A stretch of DNA of 6,994 bases from Rubrobacter sp. (GTDB lineage: Bacteria > Actinomycetota > Rubrobacteria > Rubrobacterales > Rubrobacteraceae): NCBI GenBank assembly GCA_016781635.1, contig JADDPY010000680.1, positions 1-6,994 of the forward strand, written 5' to 3'. Made by a program: the position numbers and the translations under genes. A model generated the notes under the pieces. That model searched no databases. It was not told where the DNA came from and saw nothing but the letters and a program-made list of their open reading frames with translations. This document shows positions 1 through 6,462 of this stretch, in pieces; the stretch's first letter is position 1; every line of letters starts with the position of its first letter.

Positions 1-459
1 ACGCTCCAGTATCTCGACGCTCCCGCCGGCGGCCTCTATCTTCTCCCGCGCCGTGCCGGAGAAGGCGTGCGCCCGAACCGTAACAGCCCGACCGAGCTCC
101 CCGTCACCGAGGATCTTGACCAAGCCGACCTTCTTCCTCAACAGCCCGGCCGCCTTCAACTCCTCGACGCCGAAGCTGTCGCCCTCAAGCTCGGCGAGCT
201 CGGAGAGGTTGATCGGCGCGTAAACGGTAGGACGCGCCGTGGTGTGACGCCCGCGGGCCATCCCCTTGAGCCGTGGAAGGCGGCGCTGAAGGGGCATCTG
301 TCCGCCCTCGTATGCGGAGTAAACCGAAGATCCCGAGCGTGAACCCGCGCCCCCGTGTCCGCGACCGCCTGTCTTGCCCTGTCCCGTACCCTTGCCCCTG
401 CCGAGGCGCTTGCGCTCCCTCGTCGAGCCCGGGGCCGGAGATAACTCGTTCAGCCTCAC
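1..459 (-). CDS. rplO: 50S ribosomal protein L15, 3' end beyond window
   Basis: L15 is a large-subunit protein that binds 23S rRNA and joins late in 50S assembly. 153 codons are visible with no stop, so the gene runs off the left edge. L15 is usually about 145-150 residues and the visible end (AAGGSVEILER) resembles the family's C-terminus, so little is probably missing. The N-terminus reads (V)RLNELSPAPGSTRERKRLGRG, then GKTGGRGH and EGGQMPLQRRLPRLKGM, the classic Gly/Arg-rich L15 N-terminal extension followed by its conserved core. The start is GTG at 459-457, fixed by homology to the usual MRLNxLSPA start. It overlaps the rpmD stop by one base (TAGTG). The segment usually reading GHKGQKSRSG is GHGGAGSRSG here, a minor variation. 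secY would be expected next. Confidence 0.96.
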   Translation of the reverse strand, partial: MRLNELSPAPGSTRERKRLGRGKGTGQGKTGGRGHGGAGSRSGSSVYSAYEGGQMPLQRRLPRLKGMARGRHTTARPTVYAPINLSELAELEGDSFGVEELKAAGLLRKKVGLVKILGDGELGRAVTVRAHAFSGTAREKIEAAGGSVEILER

Positions 460-644
460 TACTCGTCCACCTCCTCAACGCGGACCAGGTGCTGTACCTT
501 CTGGATCATACCGCGTATCTGCGGAGTATCCCCGTGCACCCGGGAGTCCCGGATGCGCTTGAGGCCCAGCGCCCGAATCGTCCTCTTGTGGCCCTCGAGG
601 GAGCCAATGACGCTCTTCATCTGCGTAACCTTTAGAGGGCTCAT
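459..644 (-). CDS. rpmD: 50S ribosomal protein L30
   Basis: L30 is a small single-domain protein of the large subunit. It contacts 23S rRNA near the 5S rRNA/central protuberance side. The 61-residue product is the usual bacterial short form. The fold's hallmarks are visible: a first strand ([11 protein letters not shown]), then [20 protein letters not shown] at about residues 18-37, and a C-terminal strand ([12 protein letters not shown]). Its ATG overlaps the rpsE TGA in an ATGA arrangement (4 nt), with GAGGGGTGA about 10 nt upstream inside the rpsE end, so it is likely translationally coupled to S5. The order rpsE-rpmD-rplO is that of the classical spc operon. Nothing is odd except a slightly acidic tail, EEVDE, whose codons serve as the rplO ribosome binding site. 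Confidence 0.97.
   Translation of the reverse strand: MSPLKVTQMKSVIGSLEGHKRTIRALGLKRIRDSRVHGDTPQIRGMIQKVQHLVRVEEVDE
468..476 (-). promoter_or_regulatory. Shine-Dalgarno for rplO inside rpmD
   Basis: GAGGAGGTG lies 8 nt upstream of the GTG start of rplO. It is also the coding sequence for residues Glu-Glu-Val near the L30 C-terminus. This strong site supports the GTG start at 459 over any later start. Confidence 0.85.
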
Positions 645-1333
645 ATGGTGATCTTCACCCCTCTAGTCTGCTCGATGGTCGCCTTGGAGCGTAGCGATCT
701 GAGGCCCTCGACCGTGGCCCTTACGAGGTTGACCGAGGTGGTCGAACCCAGGGCCTTCGTTAGGACGTCCCTGACACCCGCAAGCTCCAGCACCGCACGG
801 ACGCCGCCGCCCGCGATAACCCCCGTACCCTCGGAGGCCGGCTTGAGCATCACCGTCGAGCTCAGGAACTTGCCCAGAACCTCGTGCGGGATCGTCGTGT
901 TGCGCATCGGCACCTGGAACATCTCGCGCTTGGCCTTGTCCTGGCCCTTCGCGATCGCCGCCGGAACGGTGTTCGCCTTACCGAGGCCCGCACCGACCCG
1001 CCCCTTGCCGTCGCCTACCACGACCAGCGCGCTGAAGTTGAAGCGCCGCCCGCCCTTGACGACCTTGGAGACACGCCGAATCTCCACGACGCGATCCTGG
1101 AACTCGTTGTCCCTGTCGCGACCGCGACCGCCGCCCCTACCGCCCTGACCGCCGCCTCTGCCACCAGGACCGCCACCCCTACCACCGGGGCCGCCGCCTC
1201 TGCCGCCCGGGCCACCGCCCCTACCACCGGGGCCTCCAGGGCCCCCGGGGCCGCCCGGTCCTCTACCACCGGGAGCTCCAGGACCGCCCGGTCCTCTACC
1301 GCCGCCGGGGCCTCCGCTTCTCGGTCGTCCCAA
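641..1333 (-). CDS. rpsE: 30S ribosomal protein S5 with long Gly/Pro/Arg-rich N-terminal tail
   Basis: S5 sits at the mRNA entry side of the small subunit with S3 and S4 and is involved in decoding fidelity. The product is 230 residues, against about 165-200 for the family. The core begins at about residue 76: [20 protein letters not shown] (79-98) is the double-stranded-RNA-binding-like N-domain, whose VKGGRRF loop is the known spectinomycin-resistance region. [20 protein letters not shown] and the C-domain signature [20 protein letters not shown] (163-182) follow. Residues 1-75 are a low-complexity tail of Gly, Pro and Arg (12 Arg by residue 74, no Lys, no aromatics before Phe78) with tandem PGGRGGG heptads. 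The start is TTG at 1333-1331, chosen because AGGAGG lies 9 nt upstream and the frame is open from there. No ATG or good ribosome binding site occurs nearer the core. Shorter Gly/Arg-rich S5 tails are known in actinobacteria; this one seems unusually long. It follows rplR by 13 nt. Confidence 0.95.
   Translation of the reverse strand: MGRPRSGGPGGGRGPGGPGAPGGRGPGGPGGPGGPGGRGGGPGGRGGGPGGRGGGPGGRGGGQGGRGGGRGRDRDNEFQDRVVEIRRVSKVVKGGRRFNFSALVVVGDGKGRVGAGLGKANTVPAAIAKGQDKAKREMFQVPMRNTTIPHEVLGKFLSSTVMLKPASEGTGVIAGGGVRAVLELAGVRDVLTKALGSTTSVNLVRATVEGLRSLRSKATIEQTRGVKITI
1127..1231 (-). repeat. Tandem 21-bp repeats encoding PGGRGGG heptads
   Basis: Five consecutive 21-bp units encode S5 residues 35-69: four exact PGGRGGG heptads and a fifth reading QGGRGGG. 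Arginines fall at residues 38, 45, 52, 59 and 66, exactly seven apart. On the plus strand the units alternate in type (with cctctgcc or cccctacc at the centre). This gives a 42-bp higher-order repeat: by eye 37 of 42 positions match between 1149-1190 and 1191-1232. All differences within the four perfect heptads are synonymous. Confidence 0.9.
1251..1300. repeat. 17-bp direct repeat in the S5 tail coding region
   Basis: The 17-mer ccgcccggtcctctacc occurs at 1251-1267 and again at 1284-1300 on the plus strand, 33 bp (11 codons) apart. It encodes the GRGPGG segments at about residues 12-17 and 23-28 of S5. It probably reflects an older internal duplication, distinct from the 21-bp array next to it. 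Confidence 0.8.
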
Positions 1334-1342
1334 AACTAGTTT

Positions 1343-1348
1343 CCTCCT
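1343..1348 (-). promoter_or_regulatory. Shine-Dalgarno deciding the TTG start of rpsE
   Basis: A perfect AGGAGG overlaps the rplR stop codon (TAG) and lies 9 nt before TTG at 1333. No ATG or GTG with comparable spacing exists, so this site is the main evidence for the TTG start and for the long S5 tail being translated. Confidence 0.8.
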
Positions 1349-1700
1349 AGACTTTCAGGCCGTTGTCGCGCGCGCCCTCTGCGAGAGCCGCGACACGGCC
1401 GTGGTACTTGTTTCCACCGCGGTCGAAAACCGCGTTATCTATGCCTGCTTCGGAGGCCCGACTTGCGATGAGCTCCCCGACCCTTCGGGCCGCTTCCCTG
1501 CGGTTCTCGGCCCCCTCGACCTCGCGAGAGTCAGCCGCAGCAAGCGTACGCCCTTCCATGTCATCCACGAGCTGGGCGTAGATGTGTATGTTCGACCGGT
1601 AGACGGAGAGCCGTGGACGCTCCACCGTGCCGGTGATCTTGCGCCGGATTCTCGCCCGGCGCCTATTCTTCTGGGCCCTCTTGGCCTCCGTAACCGCCAT
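1347..1700 (-). CDS. rplR: 50S ribosomal protein L18
   Basis: L18 binds 5S rRNA with L5 and anchors it in the central protuberance of the 50S subunit. The 117-residue length is typical. The basic N-terminus ([19 protein letters not shown], residues 7-25) is the rRNA-binding segment. [20 protein letters not shown] (28-47) and the C-terminal signature [20 protein letters not shown] (91-110) are diagnostic. The start is ATG at 1700 with GGGGAG 9 nt upstream. The 15-nt gap after rplF is the longest in the window. Its neighbours L6 and S5 are standard for spc. Nothing unusual was seen. Confidence 0.98.
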   Translation of the reverse strand: MAVTEAKRAQKNRRRARIRRKITGTVERPRLSVYRSNIHIYAQLVDDMEGRTLAAADSREVEGAENRREAARRVGELIASRASEAGIDNAVFDRGGNKYHGRVAALAEGARDNGLKV

Positions 1701-1715
1701 ATCTCTACGCTCCCC

Positions 1716-2249
1716 TTATCCGGCCTTGCCGACCTTGCGCCGGACCTGCTCGTCGCTGTAGCGGATGCCTTTGCCTTTATAGGGCTCCGGCGGTCGGACC
1801 TTGCGGATCTCCGCCGCCTGCTGGCCTACCCGCTGCTTGTCTATGCCGCGCACTATGATCGTCGTCGGGTTTGGCATCTCGAAGTCTATACCTTCGCGAG
1901 GGGCCACCACGACGGGGTGCGAGTAGCCGACCTGCAGGTTGATGTCGCGCCCCTGCAGCGCACCCCTGTAACCGACGCCCTGTATCTGGAGCGTCCGCGC
2001 GAACCCGTCCGTCACGCCCGTTACGGCGTTCTGGAGTAGGGAGCGCGTCAGCCCGTGCATCGCCCGGTGATCCGGGGAGTCAGACTCGCGGTCCACCATG
2101 AGGCTGCCGTCTTCCTGCCGCACCGAGACGCCGCGCCCGACGGGCACCACGATCTCGCCCTTCGGACCGCGGACCCCGATGGCCCTGTCCGAGAGGTTTA
2201 CCTCCACGCCGTTCGGCACCGTTACCGGCGCCCTACCAATTCTAGACAC
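1716..2249 (-). CDS. rplF: 50S ribosomal protein L6
   Basis: L6 binds 23S rRNA near the sarcin-ricin loop, at the factor-binding side of the 50S subunit. The 177 residues fit the family. The N-terminus SRIGRAPVTVPNGVEV and the two repeated L6 domains (about 10-82 and 90-165) are clear. The C-terminal signature PPEPYKGKGIRYSDEQVRRK (153-172) is the family's strongest motif. The start is GTG at 2249-2247, fixed by alignment to the usual MSRIGxxPI start. AGGGGGTGAT lies just upstream, in the 13-nt gap after rpsH. An ATG at 2256-2254 is out of frame and ends after four codons. No abnormal residues were noted. Confidence 0.98.
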   Translation of the reverse strand: MSRIGRAPVTVPNGVEVNLSDRAIGVRGPKGEIVVPVGRGVSVRQEDGSLMVDRESDSPDHRAMHGLTRSLLQNAVTGVTDGFARTLQIQGVGYRGALQGRDINLQVGYSHPVVVAPREGIDFEMPNPTTIIVRGIDKQRVGQQAAEIRKVRPPEPYKGKGIRYSDEQVRRKVGKAG

Positions 2250-2254
2250 TGATC

Positions 2255-2264
2255 ATCACCCCCT
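2255..2264 (-). promoter_or_regulatory. Shine-Dalgarno for the GTG start of rplF
   Basis: AGGGGGTGAT overlaps the end of the rpsH stop codon and leaves about 9 nt between its G-run and GTG at 2249. It supports the GTG start rather than the nearby out-of-frame ATG. Confidence 0.7.
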
Positions 2265-2661
2265 AATACACGAAGCAGAGGACTTCGCCACCGATGCCGG
2301 CCCTGCGGGCCTCGTGATCGGTGAGAATCCCCCGCGAGGTCGAGAGGATCGCCACCCCGAGCCCGTCGAGGACACGAGGAATGTTCGTCTGCTTGCGGTA
2401 CACACGCCTACCCGGCCGGCTCATACGCCGGAGGCCCGTGATCGCGCGCCGCCCGTCGGGACCGTACTTGAGCTCGACTGTGAGCTTCTTCTCGGCGCCC
2501 GCGCCCTTCTCGGAGAAGTCGCTGACGTAGCCCTGCTCCTTGAGGATGCGGGCCACCTCCGTCTTCATCTTCGAGTGCGGCATCACGACCCTGTCGTGAC
2601 GGGCCATGTGCGCGTTCCGGATGCGGGTAAGGAAGTCCGCTATTGGATCGTTTACGCTCAT
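2263..2661 (-). CDS. rpsH: 30S ribosomal protein S8
   Basis: S8 is a primary 16S rRNA-binding protein that nucleates the central domain of the 30S subunit. In E. coli it also represses the spc operon by binding its own mRNA near rplE; whether that happens here cannot be judged from the sequence. The 132-residue length is normal. The N-terminal [13 protein letters not shown] (5-17) and C-terminal [20 protein letters not shown] (107-126) followed by VLCFVY are the hallmarks, the latter containing the rRNA-recognition Ser-Thr-Ser loop. ATG at 2661 lies 7 nt after the rpsN stop, with a weak ribosome binding site (TAGGT across that stop), which hints at coupling to rpsN. Confidence 0.98.
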   Translation of the reverse strand: MSVNDPIADFLTRIRNAHMARHDRVVMPHSKMKTEVARILKEQGYVSDFSEKGAGAEKKLTVELKYGPDGRRAITGLRRMSRPGRRVYRKQTNIPRVLDGLGVAILSTSRGILTDHEARRAGIGGEVLCFVY

Positions 2662-2668
2662 CTCTAAC

Positions 2669-2854
2669 CTACCAACTTGCCTTCGTGACGCCCGGGATCT
2701 TGCCCTCGTGCGCCAACTCTCTCAAGCAGATCCTGCAAACCCCGAACTTCCGGTAGTACCCGCGCGAACGGCCGCACCGCTGGCACCGACTGTACTCCCT
2801 CACCTCGAACTTCTGCTGCTTTCCCTGCTTGACCAACAACGCTTTCCTGGTCAT
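2669..2854 (-). CDS. rpsN: 30S ribosomal protein S14, zinc-binding (type Z) form
   Basis: S14 helps assemble the head of the 30S subunit next to S3 and S10. The 61-residue length marks the short zinc form, as opposed to the roughly 89-101-residue zinc-free form. Cys24-x2-Cys27 ([12 protein letters not shown]) and Cys40-x2-Cys43 ([11 protein letters not shown]) form the zinc ribbon. The ending [13 protein letters not shown] is typical. Sometimes named rpsZ. ATG at 2854 follows rplE by 12 nt, with AGGAG overlapping the rplE stop 9 nt upstream. Many actinobacteria and firmicutes carry an additional zinc-independent S14 elsewhere; none is present here. Confidence 0.98.
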   Translation of the reverse strand: MTRKALLVKQGKQQKFEVREYSRCQRCGRSRGYYRKFGVCRICLRELAHEGKIPGVTKASW

Positions 2855-2866
2855 CTCGTTACGCTC

Positions 2867-3409
2867 CTAGCTCGTTCGGAACGGCATGCCGAGGAGCCGC
2901 AAGAGCTCCCGTGCCTCATCGTCGGTCTCCGCCGTCGTTACGACCGCGACGTCTAGGCCGCGCGTAGCGTCCACGTCGTCGTAGCTGATCTCCGGGAAGA
3001 TCAACTGCTCCCTGAGGCCCAGCGCGTAGTTTCCACGCCCGTCGAAACCCGTGGGGCTAACCCCACGGAAGTCCCTTACGCGCGGCAACGCGATCGAGAT
3101 GAGCCGGTCGAGAAACTCCCACATCATCTCGCCGCGCAAGGTGACCCTGGCGCCGACCGGCATCCCCTCACGGATCTTGAACCCGGCGATGCTCTTACGA
3201 GCCCGCCTCAACTGCGGCTTCTGGCCCGTGATCTTGGTGAGGTCCGCTATCGCCCCGTCCATGGCCTTGCTGTTCGCCACGGCCTCGCCGACGCCCATGT
3301 TGACGACGACCTTCTCGATCTTCGGGATACGCATCACGTTCTCGATATTGAACTTGTCCTTGAGCGCCGGGGCTACCTCCTCCCGGTACTTGTCCTTCAT
3401 CCTCGCCAT
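2867..3409 (-). CDS. rplE: 50S ribosomal protein L5
   Basis: L5 binds 5S rRNA in the central protuberance and contacts S13 across the subunit interface and P-site tRNA. The 180 residues match the family. The motifs are [16 protein letters not shown] (28-43), [20 protein letters not shown] (60-79), the loop [20 protein letters not shown] (113-132), and the ending [20 protein letters not shown] followed by PF. ATG at 3409 directly abuts the rplX stop (TAGATG), with GGAAGGAT about 9-10 nt upstream. A second Met at residue 4 is possible but has poorer spacing, and the family normally starts MARLKxxY. Nothing unusual was seen. Confidence 0.98.
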   Translation of the reverse strand: MARMKDKYREEVAPALKDKFNIENVMRIPKIEKVVVNMGVGEAVANSKAMDGAIADLTKITGQKPQLRRARKSIAGFKIREGMPVGARVTLRGEMMWEFLDRLISIALPRVRDFRGVSPTGFDGRGNYALGLREQLIFPEISYDDVDATRGLDVAVVTTAETDDEARELLRLLGMPFRTS

Positions 3410-3721
3410 CTAGTCGATATCCTTCCCGGACTTCTTGCTCACGCGGATCTTCTTCCCGGCCTCGTCGAAGCGATAGCCGACCCGCGTGGGGTTGCCGTCT
3501 CCGTCAACAAGCATGACGTTCGAGGCGTCTATGGGAGCCTCGAACGTGAACAGGCCTTCCTGATTCTGCTGGCTCGGCCTCGCGTGGCGCGTCCTTACGT
3601 TGACGCCGCCGACGACCACCCGGTTCTTCGCCGGGATGACCCGCTCGATCTCACCGCGCTTGCCCTTCTCCTTGCCGGAGATCACCATGACGGTGTCCCC
3701 GCGCCGCACCTTCAAACCCAT
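3410..3721 (-). CDS. rplX: 50S ribosomal protein L24
   Basis: L24 is an early 50S assembly initiator bound at the 5' end of 23S rRNA near the exit tunnel rim. The 103 residues fit the family. The KOW motif is clear at about residues 6-32 ([20 protein letters not shown] and on), followed by [20 protein letters not shown] and the C-terminal strand region [14 protein letters not shown] at 3721 lies 3 nt after the rplN stop, with GGAGG about 11 nt upstream formed by the last codons of L14 (Pro-Glu-Val). Position between L14 and L5 is canonical. Confidence 0.98.
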   Translation of the reverse strand: MGLKVRRGDTVMVISGKEKGKRGEIERVIPAKNRVVVGGVNVRTRHARPSQQNQEGLFTFEAPIDASNVMLVDGDGNPTRVGYRFDEAGKKIRVSKKSGKDID

Positions 3722-3724
3722 AAG

Positions 3725-4093
3725 TTAGAGAACCTCCGGGGCGAGCGAGATTATCCTCGTGTAGCCCTTGTCCCTGAGCTCGCGAGCGACAGGTCCGAAG
3801 ATTCGGGTCCCACGCGGCGCGCCGTCGTTGTTGATAATGACGCCCGCGTTCTCGCCGAACCGGATGTACGATCCGTCGTCTCTACGCGTCTCTTTCTTTG
3901 TCCGCACGACAACCGCTTTGACGACTTCGCCTTTCTTGACGTTACCGCCGGGCGCCGCCTCCTTCACGGTCGCGACGATCACGTCTCCGACGCCGGCGTT
4001 CCTGCGCCGGCTGCCGCCCATCACCCGGATGGTGAGAATACTCCTCGCCCCCGAGTTGTCGGCGACCCTTAACCTGGTCTCGTTCTGGATCAC
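3725..4093 (-). CDS. rplN: 50S ribosomal protein L14
   Basis: L14 lies at the subunit interface of the 50S. It contacts 16S helix 14 and is the docking site for the silencing factor RsfS in other bacteria. Starting at GTG (4093-4091) gives 122 residues, exactly the usual length, with the expected start (M)[18 protein letters not shown]. The frame stays open 12 codons further upstream to an ATG at 4129, but those codons lie inside rpsQ and have no L14 counterpart. [40 protein letters not shown] and the C-terminal [10 protein letters not shown] are family signatures. The GTG overlaps the rpsQ stop by one base (TAGTG), so coupling is likely. L14 is the first gene of spc in E. coli; here it is fused to S10 with no room for a separate promoter. 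Confidence 0.97.
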   Translation of the reverse strand: MIQNETRLRVADNSGARSILTIRVMGGSRRRNAGVGDVIVATVKEAAPGGNVKKGEVVKAVVVRTKKETRRDDGSYIRFGENAGVIINNDGAPRGTRIFGPVARELRDKGYTRIISLAPEVL

Positions 4094-4521
4094 TACTCGG
4101 CCCTCGAGATGATGTTCGCCAGACGCCACCGCTTCCTCGCCGAAAGCGGACGCGTCTCGATGATCCTGACCGTATCCCCGATACGCGCCGTATCACCCTC
4201 GTCATGCACCATGAACTTCTTGGAGTTCCTGACGCGCTTCTTGTACTTCGGGTGCCTCACGAGCGTCTCCACGGAGACGGTCACGGTCTTCTGGGCCTTA
4301 TCGCTGATTACCAGACCAACCCGCTCTTTACGGGTATTCCGGTCCGACCGGGGGTCCTGTATGGGACCCTCGTCCTGATCCAGCGCCGGGCCCTTGGCCA
4401 GGCCGACATCCAGGCCCGCTTCTACGGTCTCTGCGCCTTCCACGGTTCCCCCGGGGGGGACTTCGTTGACGACGGGATCCGTCGTCTGCCCCTCCTGCTG
4501 ATTCTCCCTTTCTTCGGTCAT
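4093..4521 (-). CDS. rpsQ: 30S ribosomal protein S17 with acidic N-terminal extension
   Basis: S17 is a primary 16S rRNA-binding protein of the 30S body with an OB fold. The product is 142 residues, against about 80-95 for most bacterial S17. The core starts at about residue 62: [20 protein letters not shown] (62-81), then [20 protein letters not shown] and [20 protein letters not shown], the family signature. Residues 1-61 are an extra acidic, proline/glycine-containing tail with 15 Asp/Glu against 3 Arg/Lys, no Cys and no aromatics, probably disordered. ATG at 4521 overlaps the rpmC stop by one base (TAATG) with GGGAGA 7 nt upstream. That arrangement matches the other junctions and supports this start. 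The only in-frame alternative I see, GTG at codon 27, would still leave about 35 extra residues and has no well-spaced ribosome binding site. Confidence 0.95.
   Translation of the reverse strand: MTEERENQQEGQTTDPVVNEVPPGGTVEGAETVEAGLDVGLAKGPALDQDEGPIQDPRSDRNTRKERVGLVISDKAQKTVTVSVETLVRHPKYKKRVRNSKKFMVHDEGDTARIGDTVRIIETRPLSARKRWRLANIISRAE
4101..4105 (-). promoter_or_regulatory. Shine-Dalgarno for the GTG start of rplN
   Basis: GAGGG, coding Ser-Arg near the end of S17, sits 7 nt before GTG at 4093. It helps choose this start over the upstream ATG at 4129. Confidence 0.65.
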
Positions 4522-4717
4522 TATGCGTTCTCCCGCCGCTTCTTGTTCAGGACAGTCAGGAGGCGAGCGATGTTCTTCTTGACCTCGTTGAGCTGTCCCG
4601 TATTCTCCAACTGCCCCGTCGCGTGCTGAAAGCGCAGGTTGAAAAGCTCCCGCCGCGTTTCTACGACGCGGCGCTCGAGCTCCTCGACCCCGAGCTCCCG
4701 CACCTCGGCGACCTTCA

Positions 4718-4718
<1 letters not shown>
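4521..4718 (-). CDS. rpmC: 50S ribosomal protein L29
   Basis: L29 is a small helical hairpin next to L23 at the polypeptide exit and part of the docking surface for trigger factor and SRP. The 65 residues fit the family. [20 protein letters not shown] (3-22), [17 protein letters not shown] (24-40) and the second helix [20 protein letters not shown] (44-63) are diagnostic. The start is GTG at 4718-4716, overlapping the rplP stop by one base (TAGTG), with GGAGGTG 7 nt upstream. The order L16-L29-S17 is canonical. Confidence 0.97.
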
Positions 4719-5134
<416 letters not shown>

Positions 5135-5137
5135 CGC

Positions 5138-5803
5138 TTAACGCCCCCCCGAAAGCTCGTCCTCGTGGACCCCGTGGTTGATCCAGACCTTTACGCCGAT
5201 CTGGCCCATCTGGGTCTTGGCTTCCTTGAACCCGTACTCGATGTCCGCGTCCAGCGTGTGGAGCGGCACCCTTCCTTCGGAGATGGTCTCCTCGCGGCTC
5301 ATCTCGATGCCGCCGAGACGTCCACCGCACCGAATCCGCACGCCCTCGGCCCCCGAACGCATCGAACCCTGGAGCGCTCGCTTCATGGTCCGGCGGAACG
5401 CCGCCCTGCCCTCGAGCTGCTCGGCGATAGACTCGGCGACAAGCTGCGCGTTGAGCTCGGGGCGCGAGACCTCGCGCACGTTGACCTGAACCTTCTTCTT
5501 GGTCAGGTTCTGAAGCTCGTTGCGGAGCGCGTCCACCTCGCTACCACCCTTGCCGATCACGATGCCGGGTCGGGCCGTGTAGATGTCCACGGCGACCTCG
5601 CCCTGCTCGGCGGCCTTGCGGATCGTGATGTTCGCGATCCCCGCGCGCCTGAGCTTCTTCTCGATATGATCGCGGACCTTCAGGTCTTCGCCGAGCAGAT
5701 CGGCGAAGTCGCGGTCGGAGTACCAGCTGCTCTTGAAGTCGACCTTCTCGCCCTTGCGCTTGACCCCGAGCCTGAAGCCCTCCGGATGTATTTTCTGACC
5801 CAA
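5138..5803 (-). CDS. rpsC: 30S ribosomal protein S3
   Basis: S3 is in the 30S head at the mRNA entry channel, where with S4 and S5 it lines the helicase site. The 221 residues fit the family. The start GQKIHPEGFRLGVKR is the canonical S3 N-terminus. The KH type II domain has its GxxG loop at 84-87 (VIGKGGSEVDALRNEL). The C-domain carries GVRIRCGGRLGGIEMSREET and EGRVPLHTLDADIEYGFKEA. The start codon is TTG at 5803-5801; homology to MGQKIHP leaves no alternative. GAGGAGGA, inside the end of rplV, is 5 nt upstream. The long acidic C-terminal tail seen in some actinobacterial S3 proteins is absent. Confidence 0.98.
   Translation of the reverse strand: MGQKIHPEGFRLGVKRKGEKVDFKSSWYSDRDFADLLGEDLKVRDHIEKKLRRAGIANITIRKAAEQGEVAVDIYTARPGIVIGKGGSEVDALRNELQNLTKKKVQVNVREVSRPELNAQLVAESIAEQLEGRAAFRRTMKRALQGSMRSGAEGVRIRCGGRLGGIEMSREETISEGRVPLHTLDADIEYGFKEAKTQMGQIGVKVWINHGVHEDELSGGR
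5144..5150 (-). promoter_or_regulatory. Atypical G7 ribosome binding site for rplP
   Basis: On the minus strand a run of seven Gs (encoding Gly-Gly of the S3 C-terminus) sits 9 nt before the rplP ATG, where neighbours have GGAGG or GAGGAGG. It can pair only partly with the anti-Shine-Dalgarno, so rplP may depend on translation of rpsC continuing to its stop 3 nt upstream. Confidence 0.5.
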
Positions 5804-5804
5804 A

Positions 5805-6176
5805 CTAGTCCTCCTCGCCCTCGGGCGTGTCTACCGTAACGGCGGCGCCCACGGGGGCCTCCAACTCCACGGTGATGTGGCTGGTCCGCTTGCGGATCAT
5901 TGTTGCCCGACCCATGGCGCGTGGACGAAAGCGCTTGATGGTCGGACCCTCGTCGATCTTTACGGTCCTGACCACGAGCTCGTCCGGGTTCGCGTCCGAG
6001 TTGTGCTCCGCGTTGGCGGCGGCACTGTTCACGACCCCACCGACAATCCCAGCGGCGCGCTTGTTCGTGTACATGAGGGCGGCACGAGCTTCCGGGTAAC
6101 TTTTACCCCGGATCTCGTCCGCCACGAGGCGCGCCTTACGCGGCGCTATCCTAACGAACTTGGCTACGGCCTTCAT
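5805..6176 (-). CDS. rplV: 50S ribosomal protein L22
   Basis: L22 spans the 50S subunit and its long beta-hairpin lines the exit tunnel; changes at the hairpin tip give macrolide resistance in other bacteria. The 123 residues are close to the usual length. [20 protein letters not shown] (8-27), [12 protein letters not shown] (50-61) and the hairpin [20 protein letters not shown] (82-101) are diagnostic. The hairpin looks intact and normal. The C-terminus is extended slightly by an acidic tail (TPEGEED), whose GAG-GAG codons are the rpsC ribosome binding site. ATG at 6176 is 1 nt after the rpsS stop, with AGGAGG 7 nt upstream. Confidence 0.98.
   Translation of the reverse strand: MKAVAKFVRIAPRKARLVADEIRGKSYPEARAALMYTNKRAAGIVGGVVNSAAANAEHNSDANPDELVVRTVKIDEGPTIKRFRPRAMGRATMIRKRTSHITVELEAPVGAAVTVDTPEGEED
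5809..5816 (-). promoter_or_regulatory. Shine-Dalgarno deciding the TTG start of rpsC
   Basis: GAGGAGGA codes Glu-Glu and the first bases of Asp at the L22 C-terminus. The AGGAGG core leaves 6 nt before TTG at 5803. Together with the GQKIHP N-terminus it establishes the TTG start. Confidence 0.85.
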
Positions 6177-6177
6177 G

Positions 6178-6459
6178 CTAGCGCCTCCTCGCGGACCGGT
6201 CGCTCTTTACGTGCGTCCGGAACGTACGGGTTGGAGCGAACTCGCCGAGCCTGTGGCCGACCATGCTCTCCGTGCAGAACACGGGCACATGCTTGCGCCC
6301 GTCGTGTACCGCGACGGTATGGCCGACAAACTCCGGGTAGATCACGCTCGCCCGGCTCCAAGTCTTGAGCATCCGCCGCTCGCTGTTCTCGTTCATCCGG
6401 AGGATGCGCTCCATCAAGCGCTCCTCCACGAACGGCGCCTTCTTGGACGATCTGGTCAT
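6178..6459 (-). CDS. rpsS: 30S ribosomal protein S19
   Basis: S19 is in the 30S head with S13 and contacts the A-site finger and tRNA region. The 93-residue length is typical. [38 protein letters not shown] (33-52) and [20 protein letters not shown] (60-79) are the family signature. ATG at 6459 is 3 nt after the rplB stop, with AAGGAGG 9 nt upstream within the last rplB codons. The C-terminal RRR is encoded by AGG AGG CGC, which doubles as the rplV ribosome binding site. Confidence 0.98.
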   Translation of the reverse strand: MTRSSKKAPFVEERLMERILRMNENSERRMLKTWSRASVIYPEFVGHTVAVHDGRKHVPVFCTESMVGHRLGEFAPTRTFRTHVKSDRSARRR

Positions 6460-6462
6460 CGC

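Noticed and set aside
185..478. Minus-strand frame of 97 codons overlapping the start of rplO
   Set aside because: It is a shifted reading of the L15 sequence; the L15 frame from GTG at 459 gives the conserved protein, so there is no frameshift in rplO.
1109..1333. S5 tail as a collagen-like Gly-X-Y repeat
   Set aside because: The Gly triplet register is broken every seven residues and GGG is frequent, so the period is a heptad, not a triplet. An RGG-like disordered segment fits better.
1401..2039. 212-codon plus-strand open frame opposite rplR and rplF, and a similar one at 2098-2667 opposite rplF and rpsH
   Set aside because: Both are complements of well-supported genes without a convincing independent ribosome binding site or family resemblance.
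2242..2256. Four-codon ATG ORF just before and across the rplF start
   Set aside because: It is most likely chance in the 13-nt gap; there is no evidence for a leader peptide function.
4094..4129. Upstream ATG giving L14 a 12-residue extension
   Set aside because: The extra residues overlap rpsQ coding sequence, lack family counterparts, and the GTG at 4093 yields the exact usual length with a ribosome binding site.
4444..4460. C/G run forming a short palindrome (CCCCCGGGGG) in rpsQ
   Set aside because: It has no loop to form a hairpin and simply encodes Pro-Pro-Gly-Gly; it is not a terminator since no U-tract follows and the gene continues.
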